64,000 nt of DNA from Streptomyces zagrosensis. GTDB lineage: Bacteria; Actinomycetota; Actinomycetes; Streptomycetales; Streptomycetaceae. A model generated the notes under the pieces. That model saw only the letters and a list, made by a program, of their open reading frames with translations, had not been told where the DNA came from and did not search any database. Made by a program: the position numbers and the translations under genes. Below, piece after piece: positions 38,073 through 47,434 of this stretch (its first letter is position 1; every line of letters starts with the position of its first letter). The stretch covers positions 124,001 to 188,000 of the forward strand of contig NZ_JACHJL010000003.1 of the NCBI RefSeq assembly GCF_014203645.1. The letters run 5' to 3'.

Positions 38073-40505
38073 CTACGCCGCCGACTCCCGGCCCGCCTCC
38101 CCGCGTGTCAGTTCCGCCGGCAACGGCCGCGCGTGGACGATGGTCAGGCCCGATACGGCACGGGTCAGCGCGACGTAGAGGCGGCGCAGGCCGGTGCGGT
38201 GGGCGGGCACGGGCGGCTCCTCCGTAACAGGGCCCGCGGCCTGCGATGCGGCCTGTTGGGCGGCATCATCCGCGCCCCAGCCTGCCGCCTGCTCGGCGGC
38301 ATCGCCCGCGCCGCCGGCCCGGTGCGGTGTCGCTCGTGGCTGGGCCGTGAGGAGGGGTTCGCCGTCCACCACGGCGGCCGGTTCGTCCAGCACGACGTAG
38401 TCGTATTCAAGGCCCTTGGCCAACGTCGCGGGGACCAGCGTCAGTCGGGAGTCGGCCGAGGTCTCCTCGCCGGGGGACAGATGGCTGAGCCCAGCCGCCG
38501 CCAGGGCTGCCACCAGCGCCGGGATGCGGGCCTCGGCCGCGATCAAGCCGACCGAGCCCTCCCGCGTCAGGGCCTCCTGGCAGGCGGCGACCACCTCCGC
38601 GTCCAGCGCGACAGCCACCTCCGCGTCCAGCGCGACAGCCACCTCCGCATCGAGCGCGGCCCCCGCCCCGCCGACCGGGCGGAACTCCAGGGAGCCGGGC
38701 GCCTCTCGTACCGAGGTTGCCTCCGCAAGCCCGGGGGCGATCGACGGGAGGAGCCGGGACGCGTACGCGATGACCTCACGCGGTACGCGGAAGCCGCGCG
38801 TCAACTCTTCCACCCTGGCGTCCTCCTTGCCCAGGTGGCGCAGTGCCTCCGGCCAACTGCCGGTCGCCCAGGGCGTCGTGCCCTGCGCGATGTCGCCCAG
38901 CACCGTCGCCGAGCCCGTCGTGCAGCGGCGGCCCACCGCGCGGTACTGCATGGGGGACAGGTCCTGTGCCTCGTCGAGCACCACATGGCCGAGCGAGGGG
39001 GTGCGCTCGATCAGGTCGGCGGCCTCATCGATCAGTACGGCGTCGGCGGCCGACCACTTCGCCGACTTGGGGCCGCGCGCCGGCTTCTCCCAGAGCAGCG
39101 TGCGCTGCTCGGCTTCGGTGAGGATGCCCGCCGCGTACTCGGCCAGCGCCTCCGCGTCGGACAGCAACCGCAGCACCAGCTTCGCCGGGTCCACCAGCGG
39201 CCAGATCTCCTTCACCGCAGCCTTCACGGCCGCGTTACGGGCCACCGCGTCCTGCACCCGGTCATCCGGGGCCTCGCCCGCCTCCTCCATCCGTACCAGT
39301 ACGGCGTGTGCCACCCGCTGTGGAAGGGCCGCGCGGGCGGCGCCGTATCGGATGTCGCGCTCCAACAACTGCCGTACGATTTCCTGCACTTCGTACGCCG
39401 GCACGCGCCACCGCCGCGACCCCCGCACCACCACCACCGGTTCCTGAGGCATCCGCACCCCCGCTCGCAGCGCGCGCCGCAGCACATCGGCCATCCGTGC
39501 GTCACCCTTGATGCGGGCCCGCTCGGCGCTGTCCGTGCCGCGCACCTCCACATGCGCCACCAGATCGGCCACCGTCGCCTGCTTGACCTGGAGTTCACCG
39601 AGCGCGGGCAACACCTGCTCGATGTAGTGCAGGAAGGATTGGTTGGGGCCGATGACCAGGGTGCCGGTGCGGGCGAGCCGCTCGCGGTGGGCGTAAAGGA
39701 GGTACGCGACACGGTGCAGGCCCACGGCGGTCTTTCCGGTGCCGGGCGCGCCCTGGACGCACACCGTGCCGCCGATCCCGGCCCTGACCAGCTCGTCCTG
39801 TTCCGGCTGGATCGTCGCGACGATGTCGCGCATCGGCCCGACGCGGGGCCGCTCGATCTCGGACTGGAGGAGTCTGCTGGTCTGTTCGCCGGCGGGCGCG
39901 GCCGGCCCGGTGAGCGGCTCGTCCTCGTACGCGGTCAACTCGCCGCCCGTGTACCCGAAGCGCCGCCGTAGCAGCACATCCATCGGCCTCTTCGGGGACG
40001 CCTGGTAGAAGGGTTGCGAGATGGGTGCCCGCCAGTCGATGACCATGGGCTCGCCGTCCGCGTCATGCACATGCCGGCGCCCGATGTAGAAGCGGTCGCC
40101 GCCGGCGTCGCCCTCGTCACCGGCCAGCGCGGCCTCGGTGGGCGGCGCGGTGGAACCCGTAGGGGTGTCGGCGGCGGTGTGGTGGGCGTGCTCGTAGTCG
40201 AGGCGGCCGAAGAACAACGGGGTGTCGGTGAGGTCGGCGAGCGCCTTGATCCGCACCTCTATGGTGTGCCGCAGTGCCTCGGCGTTGACCCAGTTGGCCG
40301 TGGTGTCGGCGATGTCGAGCGACTCCGCGTCCGCCCGCATGGCGCGCAGCGCGGACCGGGACGCCGCCAGATGCGCCTGCTCCCGAGCGAGCGGGCCCCC
40401 GCCATCGGCCGCGGCGTCCGCGATGTGGGGGCGCTTTGGTGGGGAGACCGGTGTATCGGCGCTGGTGCGGGGCGGTGCGGTGGGTTTGGGGGCATGCGAC
40501 GACAC
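38073..40505 (-). CDS. helR: HelR/HelD-type RNA polymerase-associated helicase
   Basis: An 810-residue UvrD-superfamily ATPase of the HelD class, starting at GTG 40505 after a CCGGAGG ribosome site. The N-terminus has the coiled-coil region typical of HelD (LAREQAHLAASRSALRAMRADAESLD). It is followed by RFYIGRRHVHDADGEPMVIDWRAPISQPFYQA. Walker A is GAPGTGKT (252-259), Walker B HVVLDEAQDLSPMQ, and late motifs are LAKGLEYDYVVLDEP and LYVALTRAVSGLTIVH. In Streptomyces HelR displaces rifamycin from RNA polymerase and confers resistance. I find no clear rifamycin-associated inverted repeat upstream. A 27-bp in-frame repeat encodes ALDAEVAV three times (38597-38660). Confidence 0.87.
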   Translation of the reverse strand: MSSHAPKPTAPPRTSADTPVSPPKRPHIADAAADGGGPLAREQAHLAASRSALRAMRADAESLDIADTTANWVNAEALRHTIEVRIKALADLTDTPLFFGRLDYEHAHHTAADTPTGSTAPPTEAALAGDEGDAGGDRFYIGRRHVHDADGEPMVIDWRAPISQPFYQASPKRPMDVLLRRRFGYTGGELTAYEDEPLTGPAAPAGEQTSRLLQSEIERPRVGPMRDIVATIQPEQDELVRAGIGGTVCVQGAPGTGKTAVGLHRVAYLLYAHRERLARTGTLVIGPNQSFLHYIEQVLPALGELQVKQATVADLVAHVEVRGTDSAERARIKGDARMADVLRRALRAGVRMPQEPVVVVRGSRRWRVPAYEVQEIVRQLLERDIRYGAARAALPQRVAHAVLVRMEEAGEAPDDRVQDAVARNAAVKAAVKEIWPLVDPAKLVLRLLSDAEALAEYAAGILTEAEQRTLLWEKPARGPKSAKWSAADAVLIDEAADLIERTPSLGHVVLDEAQDLSPMQYRAVGRRCTTGSATVLGDIAQGTTPWATGSWPEALRHLGKEDARVEELTRGFRVPREVIAYASRLLPSIAPGLAEATSVREAPGSLEFRPVGGAGAALDAEVAVALDAEVAVALDAEVVAACQEALTREGSVGLIAAEARIPALVAALAAAGLSHLSPGEETSADSRLTLVPATLAKGLEYDYVVLDEPAAVVDGEPLLTAQPRATPHRAGGAGDAAEQAAGWGADDAAQQAASQAAGPVTEEPPVPAHRTGLRRLYVALTRAVSGLTIVHARPLPAELTRGEAGRESAA

Positions 40506-40936
40506 GGTGTTGCCTCCGGCTGTGTACAGGGGCGTACGACGGCGCGCGCGAGCGCACGTCGGCGTACGACGCCTATGCGCGTGAGTGAGCGAAGGGCCGA
40601 CCGGTTTCCGTCCGGACGGCGGCGCTCCCTGGCGGAGAGGGAGGCGGGGGAACCCCGGTGAGGCCGGGAAGAGCGAGAGTTTAGCCAGCGGGACGACGGG
40701 AAGCTAACGGTTTTTCGCCCGCACGCGGCGCGGGGTTCATGCTGCGGCGATGTTGGGCCGTTACGAAACGGACTACGAAACGCACTGCGAAATGGACTAC
40801 GAAGCGGACGGGGAGCGGGAGCGCGTTCTCAGGGTCGGACTCCTCCTCCCGTAGGGGATGCCATGAGCCTGGAGGCGGAGGGCGGCCCGTCGTTGTTTAC
40901 TCCGGCAGGCCGATGCCCGGCCGCCCTGCGGAATCG

Positions 40937-41233
40937 ATGATGGAGTACATGAGCCCCGCGACGATGACCTCCGCACCGCACGCCACCTGTGCCACTTCCG
41001 CCACTCCCGCTACCCCAGCCGTTTCCGGCCGCACGACCAGCGGCTACGGTTCAACCGCGCTCCCCGCCGAGGCCGCAGCCTGTGCCGCGGCCTCCGCCCC
41101 GCGCTCCGGCACCGACTCCCCGGCCCGCCGCCCCCTGGGCGCCGCCCTGCACGCGGTGAAGGTCTTCACGACCGCCGCGTTCAGCGTGGCCGTCATGGGC
41201 GACTACGAGGACGCCGGCGTACGCAGGAGGTAG
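40937..41233 (+). CDS. Small conserved hypothetical protein
   Basis: A 98-residue ORF ending in a conserved-looking segment (LGAALHAVKVFTTAAFSVAVMGDYEDAGVRRR) that I recall from short Streptomyces proteins of unknown function. The first 60 residues are Ala/Thr/Pro/Ser-rich. Start at ATG 40937; the frame is open to 40739, but that part is repetitive. No motif supports a function. Confidence 0.5.
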   Translation: MMEYMSPATMTSAPHATCATSATPATPAVSGRTTSGYGSTALPAEAAACAAASAPRSGTDSPARRPLGAALHAVKVFTTAAFSVAVMGDYEDAGVRRR

Positions 41234-41348
41234 CCGGCGCCGCACACCCCCAACCCCACGTGCCTCGTACGACCTTGCCCGCGTGCACGACACTCATCCC
41301 ACGTGCCGTACGACCTAGCCCGCGTGCACGACACTCACCCCACGCGTC

Positions 41349-42998
41349 TCACACGTCCTCGCCCGCGAGCAGCTCGGTCGCATCGATGATCCGGTACGCG
41401 TAGCCCTGCTCCGCCAGAAAGCGCTGACGGTGCGCGGCGAAGTCCTGATCGACCGTGTCGCGGGCGACCACCGAGTAAAACCTGGCCTCGTGCCCGTCCG
41501 CCTTCGGCCGCAGCACCCGACCGAGCCGCTGGGCCTCCTCCTGCCGTGACCCGAACGTGCCCGACACCTGGATGGCGACCGTCGCCTCTGGCAGGTCGAT
41601 GGAGAAGTTCGCCACCTTCGACACGACGAGGACGGACAACTCGCCCGCCCGGAAGGCGTCGAACAGCCGTTCCCGCTGCGCGTTGGTCGTCTCGCCCTTG
41701 ATCACCGGTGCGTTGAGATGCTCGCCCAACTCGTCCAGCTGGTCGATGTACTGCCCGATGACCAGCGTCTGCTCCCCCCGGTGCTTGTTGACCAGGGCCT
41801 CGGTAACACGCCGTTTGGATGCGGTAGTTGCGCAGTAGCGGTACTTCTCCTCCGGCTCAGCGGTCGCGTAGGTGAGCCGTTCGCTGTCGGTCAGGTTGAC
41901 GCGCACCTCGACGCAGTCGGCAGGCGCGATGTAGCCCTGCGCCTCAATTTCCTTCCACGGGGCGTCGAACCGCTTGGGCCCGATCAGCGAGAACACGTCC
42001 GACTCGCGGCCGTCCTCCCGTACGAGCGTTGCCGTCAGGCCGAGCCGGCGCCGGGCCTGGAGGTCCGCGGTGAACTTGAAGACCGGCGCGGGCAGCAGGT
42101 GCACCTCGTCGTAGATGATCAGTCCCCAGTCGCGGGAGTCGAAGAGTTCCAGGTGCGGGTAGATGCCCTTCCGCTTGGTCGTCAGCACCTGATACGTGGC
42201 GATCGTGACCGGCCGGATTTCCTTCCTCGTACCGCTGTACTCACCGACCTCTTCCTCGGTCAGCGAGGTGCGCCGCACCAGTTCGTGCTTCCACTGCCGG
42301 GCAGAGACGGTGTTGGTGACCAAGATCAACGTGGTCGCCTGGGCCTGCGCCATCGCACCCGCGCCGACCAGCGTCTTGCCCGCCCCACATGGCAGCACCA
42401 CCACGCCGGAACCGCCGTGCCAAAAGCCCTCCACGGCCTGCTTCTGGTACGGGCGCAGCGCCCAGTCCTGCTCGTCGAGCGCGATCCGGTGGGCCTCCCC
42501 GTCCACGTAACCGGCGAGATCCTCGGCGGGCCAGCCCAGCTTCAGCAGCGTCTGCTTGATCTGGCCGCGCTCGGAGGGGTGCACCACGACGGAGTCCGCG
42601 TCGAGGCGCGCCCCGACCAGCGGCTGAACCTTCTTCGAGCGGAGGATCTCCTCCAGGACCGGCCGGTCGGTGCTCTCCAGAACCAGGCCGTGCGTGGGGT
42701 GCTTGAGCAACCGCAGCCGCCCGTAGCGGGCCATCGTCTCGGCGACATCCACGAGCAGGGCATGCGGCACGGGGTAGCGGGAGAATTCGACGAGCGCGTC
42801 CACCACCTGCTCGGCGTCGTGGCCCGCCGCTCTGGCGTTCCACAGCCCGAGCGGGGTCACCCGATAGGTGTGAATGTGCTCCGGCGCACGCTCCAGCTCC
42901 GCGAACGGGGCGATCGCCCGACGGCAGGCGTCCGCCTGGTCGTGATCCACCTCCAGGAGGAGTGTCTTGTCGCTTTGGACGATGAGAGGTCCGTTCAC
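41349..42998 (-). CDS. XPB/Ssl2-type DNA repair helicase
   Basis: A 549-residue superfamily 2 helicase from GTG 42998. The N-terminal XPB damage-recognition-like region (GPLIVQSDKTLLLEVDH; SRYPVPHALLVDVAETMARYGRLRL) precedes Q-motif/Walker A LPCGAGKTLVG (202-212), the DEVH box IIYDEVHLLPAPVFKF (297-300), the RED-like LTATLVREDGRESD and motif VI QRLGRVLRPK. Bacterial XPB is a 3'-5' helicase found in actinobacteria, presumably in excision repair or transcription-coupled processes. It is followed upstream by the large helicase-associated gene on the same strand, its usual neighbour. Confidence 0.93.
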   Translation of the reverse strand: MNGPLIVQSDKTLLLEVDHDQADACRRAIAPFAELERAPEHIHTYRVTPLGLWNARAAGHDAEQVVDALVEFSRYPVPHALLVDVAETMARYGRLRLLKHPTHGLVLESTDRPVLEEILRSKKVQPLVGARLDADSVVVHPSERGQIKQTLLKLGWPAEDLAGYVDGEAHRIALDEQDWALRPYQKQAVEGFWHGGSGVVVLPCGAGKTLVGAGAMAQAQATTLILVTNTVSARQWKHELVRRTSLTEEEVGEYSGTRKEIRPVTIATYQVLTTKRKGIYPHLELFDSRDWGLIIYDEVHLLPAPVFKFTADLQARRRLGLTATLVREDGRESDVFSLIGPKRFDAPWKEIEAQGYIAPADCVEVRVNLTDSERLTYATAEPEEKYRYCATTASKRRVTEALVNKHRGEQTLVIGQYIDQLDELGEHLNAPVIKGETTNAQRERLFDAFRAGELSVLVVSKVANFSIDLPEATVAIQVSGTFGSRQEEAQRLGRVLRPKADGHEARFYSVVARDTVDQDFAAHRQRFLAEQGYAYRIIDATELLAGEDV

Positions 42999-43237
42999 GC
43001 GCCTCGCCCTTTCCACTAATGACCGGCTGGCAACGACAGCCGCCCGAGCTTCGGGCCGCGGCGGCCAAACCCCCAGTGTCGCGCATCGGGCGCCGATACC
43101 GGGTGGGCCTTGTCACAGCCGGCATCGGGGAGGTACGCGAGCGCAGCACGGAGCACCGCGGTCGCCGTACGAAGAGGCTGGTGGGAGCCGTGCGCCGAGG
43201 TGGGCGGGCGGTGGCCGAAGAGGCTGGGCCGCGCTGG

Positions 43238-46200
43238 TCAGAGGGAGTCGTCGGCCAGTTCGGCGACGCCCGTGATGCGGTGTAGCGGATAGGTGCGGAC
43301 CTCGTCGGCGGTGTGGTCGTACCCGGTGACGAATCCGCCCTCGACGCGCACCGGCGCGATGACCCGCTGGGACGCGGCGCCGTCCACATTGACGTAACCG
43401 ATCCAGACAGCCGACCCGGTGAGCACCGCCGCCTGCATGGTGGCCAGGGTTTCGGCCGATGTGGTGCGGGGGAGCCGGCCCGGCCCGACGCCCCCCGCCG
43501 CGGCGGAACCGGCCGCCACCCCGGTGGCGGCCTCGGCGTCCGCGCCCGCCGTGGGGTCTTCCTCGTCCGGTGCCTGTTCCGCGCCCGGCACCGCGGTGCT
43601 GGGCTTGTGCGCGGCCGTCGCTGCCAGGTCTCCGGCCCGGATCGCCCGTACCGCCGCGTTCAGCAACCTGTCGTCCGGCACCGGCGGGCCGTCAGGCACG
43701 GGGGTGGGCGCGGTACGGGGCGGAGTGCGGTACGCATCGGCGCGCGTCACCATCACATCGCCCTCGGCGGACTCGGCCGCCGGCGCGTACCCCATCTCGC
43801 GCAGCCGCTCCAGCAGGACGTCCGGCGCCGCCTGGGCGGCCAGCACGGTCGGCGCGAGGCGGCGCAGCCGTAGGCCCGAGGAACGGCGGTCGGCCAGAAT
43901 CTCGGCGAGCAGCGCGTCATCGTCACACCGGACATACGCGGAAGCCGCACCGACCCGCAACTGACCGTGCCGGCGCGCCACATCGTCGATCAGATACGTG
44001 AGCGGCTGCGGAATCGACGTACGGGAGTGCTCGGCCAAGAAGGCGTGCAGGTCGGCCGCCGCGCGGCCGGTGTCAAGGGCGCGGCGCACAGAGGCGGGCG
44101 TGAAGCGGTAGACCGTCGCGCCGCCCTTGGACTCAACGTCGGCGAGGACACCAAGCAGGTCAGCGAGGTGGCGTTCGAGCGGCCCGGGCGCCACGGCCGT
44201 CAGGTCGGCCTGGAGCAGCACATGGTTGAGCGGCTGCGGGAGCAGTGGCGCCAGCAGCCGGGCGGCGGCTGCGCCGGCAGCGGCCAACTCGGCGGCGGAC
44301 GGCGCGGGGAGCGAAGGCGCGGGCAGCCAGCCTGCCTCGGAGCCCTGGCCTGCCTGGGCGCCTATGCCTGTCGTGGTGGCCTTGCTCGCCGGGGAGCCCA
44401 GGCCCGGCTCGGTGGCCTTGCCCTTTCCGGCGGTCTTGCCCGTTTTGGTGGCCTTGCTCGTACCGGTGGCCTCGTTCGTCTCGGTGGCTTGGTTCATCTC
44501 GGTGCCCGGGCCGGGAGCCTGGGCGGCCGTGGAGCCGAGCAGGGCGCGACCGTGCGAGGCGAGTGCGCCGCGGCCCGTGACGCCGAGCGTTTCGGCCTCG
44601 GTCAGCGTCCAGCGGGCGAGCCGGGAGCGGAGATCATCGTCGGGGCCGGCGGCGCCATCGGCCGCGCCGCGCAGCGGGCGCTCCCAGCGCAGCCGGTTCA
44701 GCAACACATCGGTCGGCACCGAGGCCCCGGCCGGCAGCGCGGCGAGCAAGCCAAGGGCACGGCGCCGCACCTCGGGCGCCGCGCCCCGGTCCAGGTCGGG
44801 GCCGAGCGCCGAGAGCGTACGACCCTTCGCGTCCCGGACCCCGACCAGCCCCGGCGCCCGGGTGGCCGTCAACCAGGCCGTGGCCAGCCGCGCCCACCGC
44901 TGCTCGGCGGACAGCCGCAGCCACTCGTCGTACGCGGGCGTCGGCGCGAACCGCTCGTCCGCCTCACCGTCCGAAGCCAGCAACCCCGCGGCGTACGCCA
45001 ACTCGATCCAGAAGGCGGCCATCGACTCCGTCACATCGAGCGCCGCGGCGGTCCGCTTGAAATCGCGCACGCTCAGCCCGCCCGCGCGCAACACCGCCGG
45101 GCCACCGGCCTGCCACTCCTTGAGCAACTCCTCCACGGTCGCCAGCGCGGTGAACGCTTGCCCGGCGGCTGCGGCATCCACAGCCTGTGGACGGCGTTCG
45201 GTCAGCGGAACGAGCTGCGGAACGAGCGGCTCCACCGTGCGATGGGCCCGCCCACCGCGCAGCTGTAGCGCGACCTCGCGGGGCAGGACGACATTGCGCG
45301 GCCCCGCGGGCAACAGCAACCCACGCGCCAACAACCAGCGCAAATGCGGCGCGGGCCCGGCCTGCTCGGCAGCCCTGGTCCGCTCCCGTACGTCCCCCAC
45401 CGCCTGCCCACCCGCCACGCGTTCCGCATCCGTGTCCGGCGCGGCGCCTGCCGACTCCGCCGTCGCGGCGGACACGGCACCGTACGGCGGGCCCCACAGC
45501 AGCCTGCGCAGGGCGGTCAGGGCCTCCGGCGGGGCCTGGTCGAGGAGCGCCGCCATCCGGGCGCGGTCGGTGAACAGGCGGGTCAACGCGGCGACAGCCG
45601 TCACCGGATCATGCGTGGGCGGCAAACCTGCCGCCGCGATGACCTCTTGCAACCGCCCAGGCGACATGCCCGCCGTCGCCTCCGCGACAGTGGGCCCAAG
45701 CCCGGTCGGCGAGGGCCGGGTCGCGGAGGGGGCCAGCAGCTCACGGGCGGTACGGATCAGGCGAAGCCGGTCATCGCCGCCCCAGAGCAGGGCCTGCTGG
45801 CGCAGCGTGGCCACCGCACGCGGCAGCGCGGCATGGATATCCGCCACCGAGGCAGCGGCGACGCCTTCACCGGCGCCCACGTCGGAGGCAGGGACGGCCC
45901 ACGAGGCCGTATCGGTACCGGCGTGAGTCGCCGCGTTCATGGCCGTGGGCTCCGCGCCCGCGGCCGGACCGGCGTCCACCACCGCATCGGGGTCGCCCGT
46001 CATGAGGATGCACAGCGTCTCGTACGGGCACGGATCGGGCGCCACCGCCAACGCCTCGGCAACTTGAAGCGCAAAGCGGTCAAGCCGTTCCACCGCCCGC
46101 ACGACCGACGCCCGGGTACCGGCCCGAGTGGCGAGCTGGGTGAGGTCGTTCGGCACCGGATTGAGAAGGTCAGGACGGGCCCGCAGCAGCGTCGCGAGCG

Positions 46201-46336
46201 CGCCATCAGGGCGTACCCGCAACTCCTCAGCGAGCGTGCGGGGCGCCCCGCGGTTGCTGCCGCTGCTGCCGCCGCTGCGCCCGTTCTCTCGGGTCATCCG
46301 CGCCGCCCGATCCCGCGAGGTGGTCATTCGGACCAC
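43238..46336 (-). CDS. Large helicase-associated domain protein (XPB neighbour)
   Basis: A 1032-residue protein of the actinobacterial helicase-associated (Helicase_C_3-like) family. N-terminus: TLAEELRVRPDGALATLLRARPDLLNP, winged-helix-like repeats (LTQLATRAGTRASVVRAVERLDRFALQVAEAL). Middle: a low-complexity Thr/Lys/Gly tract (nt 44390-44520). C-terminus: NHVLLQADLTAVAPGPLERHLADLLGVLADVESKG, VYRFTPASVRRALDTGRAAADLHAFL and the WYL-like end (VWIGYVNVDGAASQRVIAPVRVEGGFVTGYDH). It lacks Walker motifs and is probably a partner or regulator of the XPB helicase encoded 240 bp downstream. ATG 46327 or 46336 may start it. Confidence 0.85.
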   Translation of the reverse strand: MVRMTTSRDRAARMTRENGRSGGSSGSNRGAPRTLAEELRVRPDGALATLLRARPDLLNPVPNDLTQLATRAGTRASVVRAVERLDRFALQVAEALAVAPDPCPYETLCILMTGDPDAVVDAGPAAGAEPTAMNAATHAGTDTASWAVPASDVGAGEGVAAASVADIHAALPRAVATLRQQALLWGGDDRLRLIRTARELLAPSATRPSPTGLGPTVAEATAGMSPGRLQEVIAAAGLPPTHDPVTAVAALTRLFTDRARMAALLDQAPPEALTALRRLLWGPPYGAVSAATAESAGAAPDTDAERVAGGQAVGDVRERTRAAEQAGPAPHLRWLLARGLLLPAGPRNVVLPREVALQLRGGRAHRTVEPLVPQLVPLTERRPQAVDAAAAGQAFTALATVEELLKEWQAGGPAVLRAGGLSVRDFKRTAAALDVTESMAAFWIELAYAAGLLASDGEADERFAPTPAYDEWLRLSAEQRWARLATAWLTATRAPGLVGVRDAKGRTLSALGPDLDRGAAPEVRRRALGLLAALPAGASVPTDVLLNRLRWERPLRGAADGAAGPDDDLRSRLARWTLTEAETLGVTGRGALASHGRALLGSTAAQAPGPGTEMNQATETNEATGTSKATKTGKTAGKGKATEPGLGSPASKATTTGIGAQAGQGSEAGWLPAPSLPAPSAAELAAAGAAAARLLAPLLPQPLNHVLLQADLTAVAPGPLERHLADLLGVLADVESKGGATVYRFTPASVRRALDTGRAAADLHAFLAEHSRTSIPQPLTYLIDDVARRHGQLRVGAASAYVRCDDDALLAEILADRRSSGLRLRRLAPTVLAAQAAPDVLLERLREMGYAPAAESAEGDVMVTRADAYRTPPRTAPTPVPDGPPVPDDRLLNAAVRAIRAGDLAATAAHKPSTAVPGAEQAPDEEDPTAGADAEAATGVAAGSAAAGGVGPGRLPRTTSAETLATMQAAVLTGSAVWIGYVNVDGAASQRVIAPVRVEGGFVTGYDHTADEVRTYPLHRITGVAELADDSL

Positions 46337-46467
46337 GGTACCGGCTCACCGCCCCACACCCCCATGCGTCGTGCCAAGCCGCTGGGGGCGGCTTGGCACG
46401 GGTGGGGGCGGGGGCTGGGGGGCGGGGGCTGTCGCGGGGGCTCGGGGGGTGTGGGTGGTGTGGGTCC

Positions 46468-47047
46468 GGGGTATCCCCGCACGCGCGGGGGGCATACGTG
46501 GACGAAAGCGCCCAAGACAGCCACATGGGGACCATTCCCCCGCATGCGAGGGGACCATCCGTGCGTTCGGCATACGCCACGACATCCGCTGGGTCCACCC
46601 CCGCGTGCGCGGGGACCATCGATACCCGCGGAAGCTGAGGACACCTGCCGGGGGACCACCCCCGCGTGCGCGGGGACCATGGTGAGTGATGCGGCGTCAT
46701 CGTGAGGGTCGGGGGACCACCCCCGCGTGCGCGGGGACCATCACGTACGACGAGGACGGCGAGGTCCTGGACGAGGGACCACCCCCGCGTGCGCGGGGAC
46801 CATACGTGGAGAACGGGCGCGGGCGCCGACAGGCGAGGACCACCCCCGCGTGCGCGGGGACCATGGCCGTCCGCCAAGATGAGACGGGGCCACGCAGGGA
46901 CCACCCCCGCGTGCGCGGGGACCATGGCGAAGCAGGCAAGCGACACCTACGACCTGCAGGACCACCCCCGCGTGCGCGGGGACCATGGTCCAGGCTGGGG
47001 AGAGCGGCTGCGCGTGTCGGGACCACCCCCGCGTGCGCGGGGACCAT
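46468..47047 (-). CRISPR. CRISPR array 1 (type I-E style, 10 repeats, 9 spacers)
   Basis: Ten 28-bp repeats with ends at 46495, 46558, 46619, 46680, 46741, 46803, 46864, 46925, 46986 and 47047, spaced 61-63 bp (spacers mostly 33 bp). On the plus strand the repeat is GGACCACCCCCG-CGTG-CGCGGGGACCAT. Read on the minus strand (ATGGTCCCCGCG...CGGGGGTGGTCC) it matches the type I-E layout, so the array is probably transcribed leftward with its leader at the right end. The two leftmost repeats are degenerate (TATCCCC for CACCCCC; a 2-bp insertion and CATGCGAGG), as expected for the oldest, leader-distal units. No cas gene lies in the window. Confidence 0.97.
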
Positions 47048-47417
47048 AGTTCGTGACCTGCGGGTTTACGGCGCGGGAAGCCGGTTTTTACTCACTTCCG
47101 CGGATTCCGGCATAGCGCTCGTACGGCGCATATCTATCACGGTCCTCCCGTCAGATCGCTCCGATGGAGAATCTACCGCTCACGCCTCGCCCTCAACGCG
47201 TCACCCGCACATGGCGCCCTGAGGTCAGCGCTCGGGCCCTGCCTCGTATGGAACGGGCCAGGTGCGAGAGTTAGGCGCGGCGTCGTCCCCCGATGCGGGC
47301 AGTGTTGGTGGTGGCCTGTTGGGCGCAGGTTGGGTGCATCAAATACTCGCTGCCGTCTGTGTCGATGCCGGGGGCGGCTTGGTCGCGGTAGACGGGGCCT
47401 CCGCATACGCAGCGGAT
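47048..47417 (-). repeat. Duplicated CRISPR flank, copy 1 (leader plus gene end)
   Basis: About 370 bp nearly identical to 54754-55129. The first 130 bp next to the last repeat are relatively AT-rich and contain GCCGGTTTTTACTCACTTCC, the expected leader and promoter of the array. The remainder holds the 3' end of the gene that is complete at 54978-55529. The identity stops abruptly at about 47417. Confidence 0.85.
47271..47417 (-). pseudogene. Truncated duplicate of the 183-aa CRISPR-flank gene
   Basis: The last 48 codons (IRCVCGGPVYRDQAAPGIDTD, SEYLMHPTCAQQATTNTARIGGRRRA) are a close copy of the C-terminus of the protein at 54978-55529. Upstream of 47417 the sequence becomes the 3' region of an unrelated HATPase gene, so only the tail survived the rearrangement. 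Confidence 0.8.
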
Positions 47418-47434
47418 GGAAGCTGGCCGAGCAG

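Noticed and set aside
38133..39971. 612-codon open frame antisense to the helR gene
   Set aside because: The product is Arg/His/Gly-rich without motifs and lies fully opposite a gene with clear helicase motifs.
40506..40740. Rifamycin-associated element upstream of helR
   Set aside because: No inverted repeat of the expected kind is visible; only GC-rich direct repeats of GCGTACGAC.
44127..45926. 599-codon open frame antisense to the helicase-associated gene
   Set aside because: Ser/Ala/Arg-rich composition without domains; shadow of the minus-strand gene.
46685..47222. Open frames running through CRISPR array 1
   Set aside because: Their repeated PRARGP-like peptides simply translate the CRISPR repeats.
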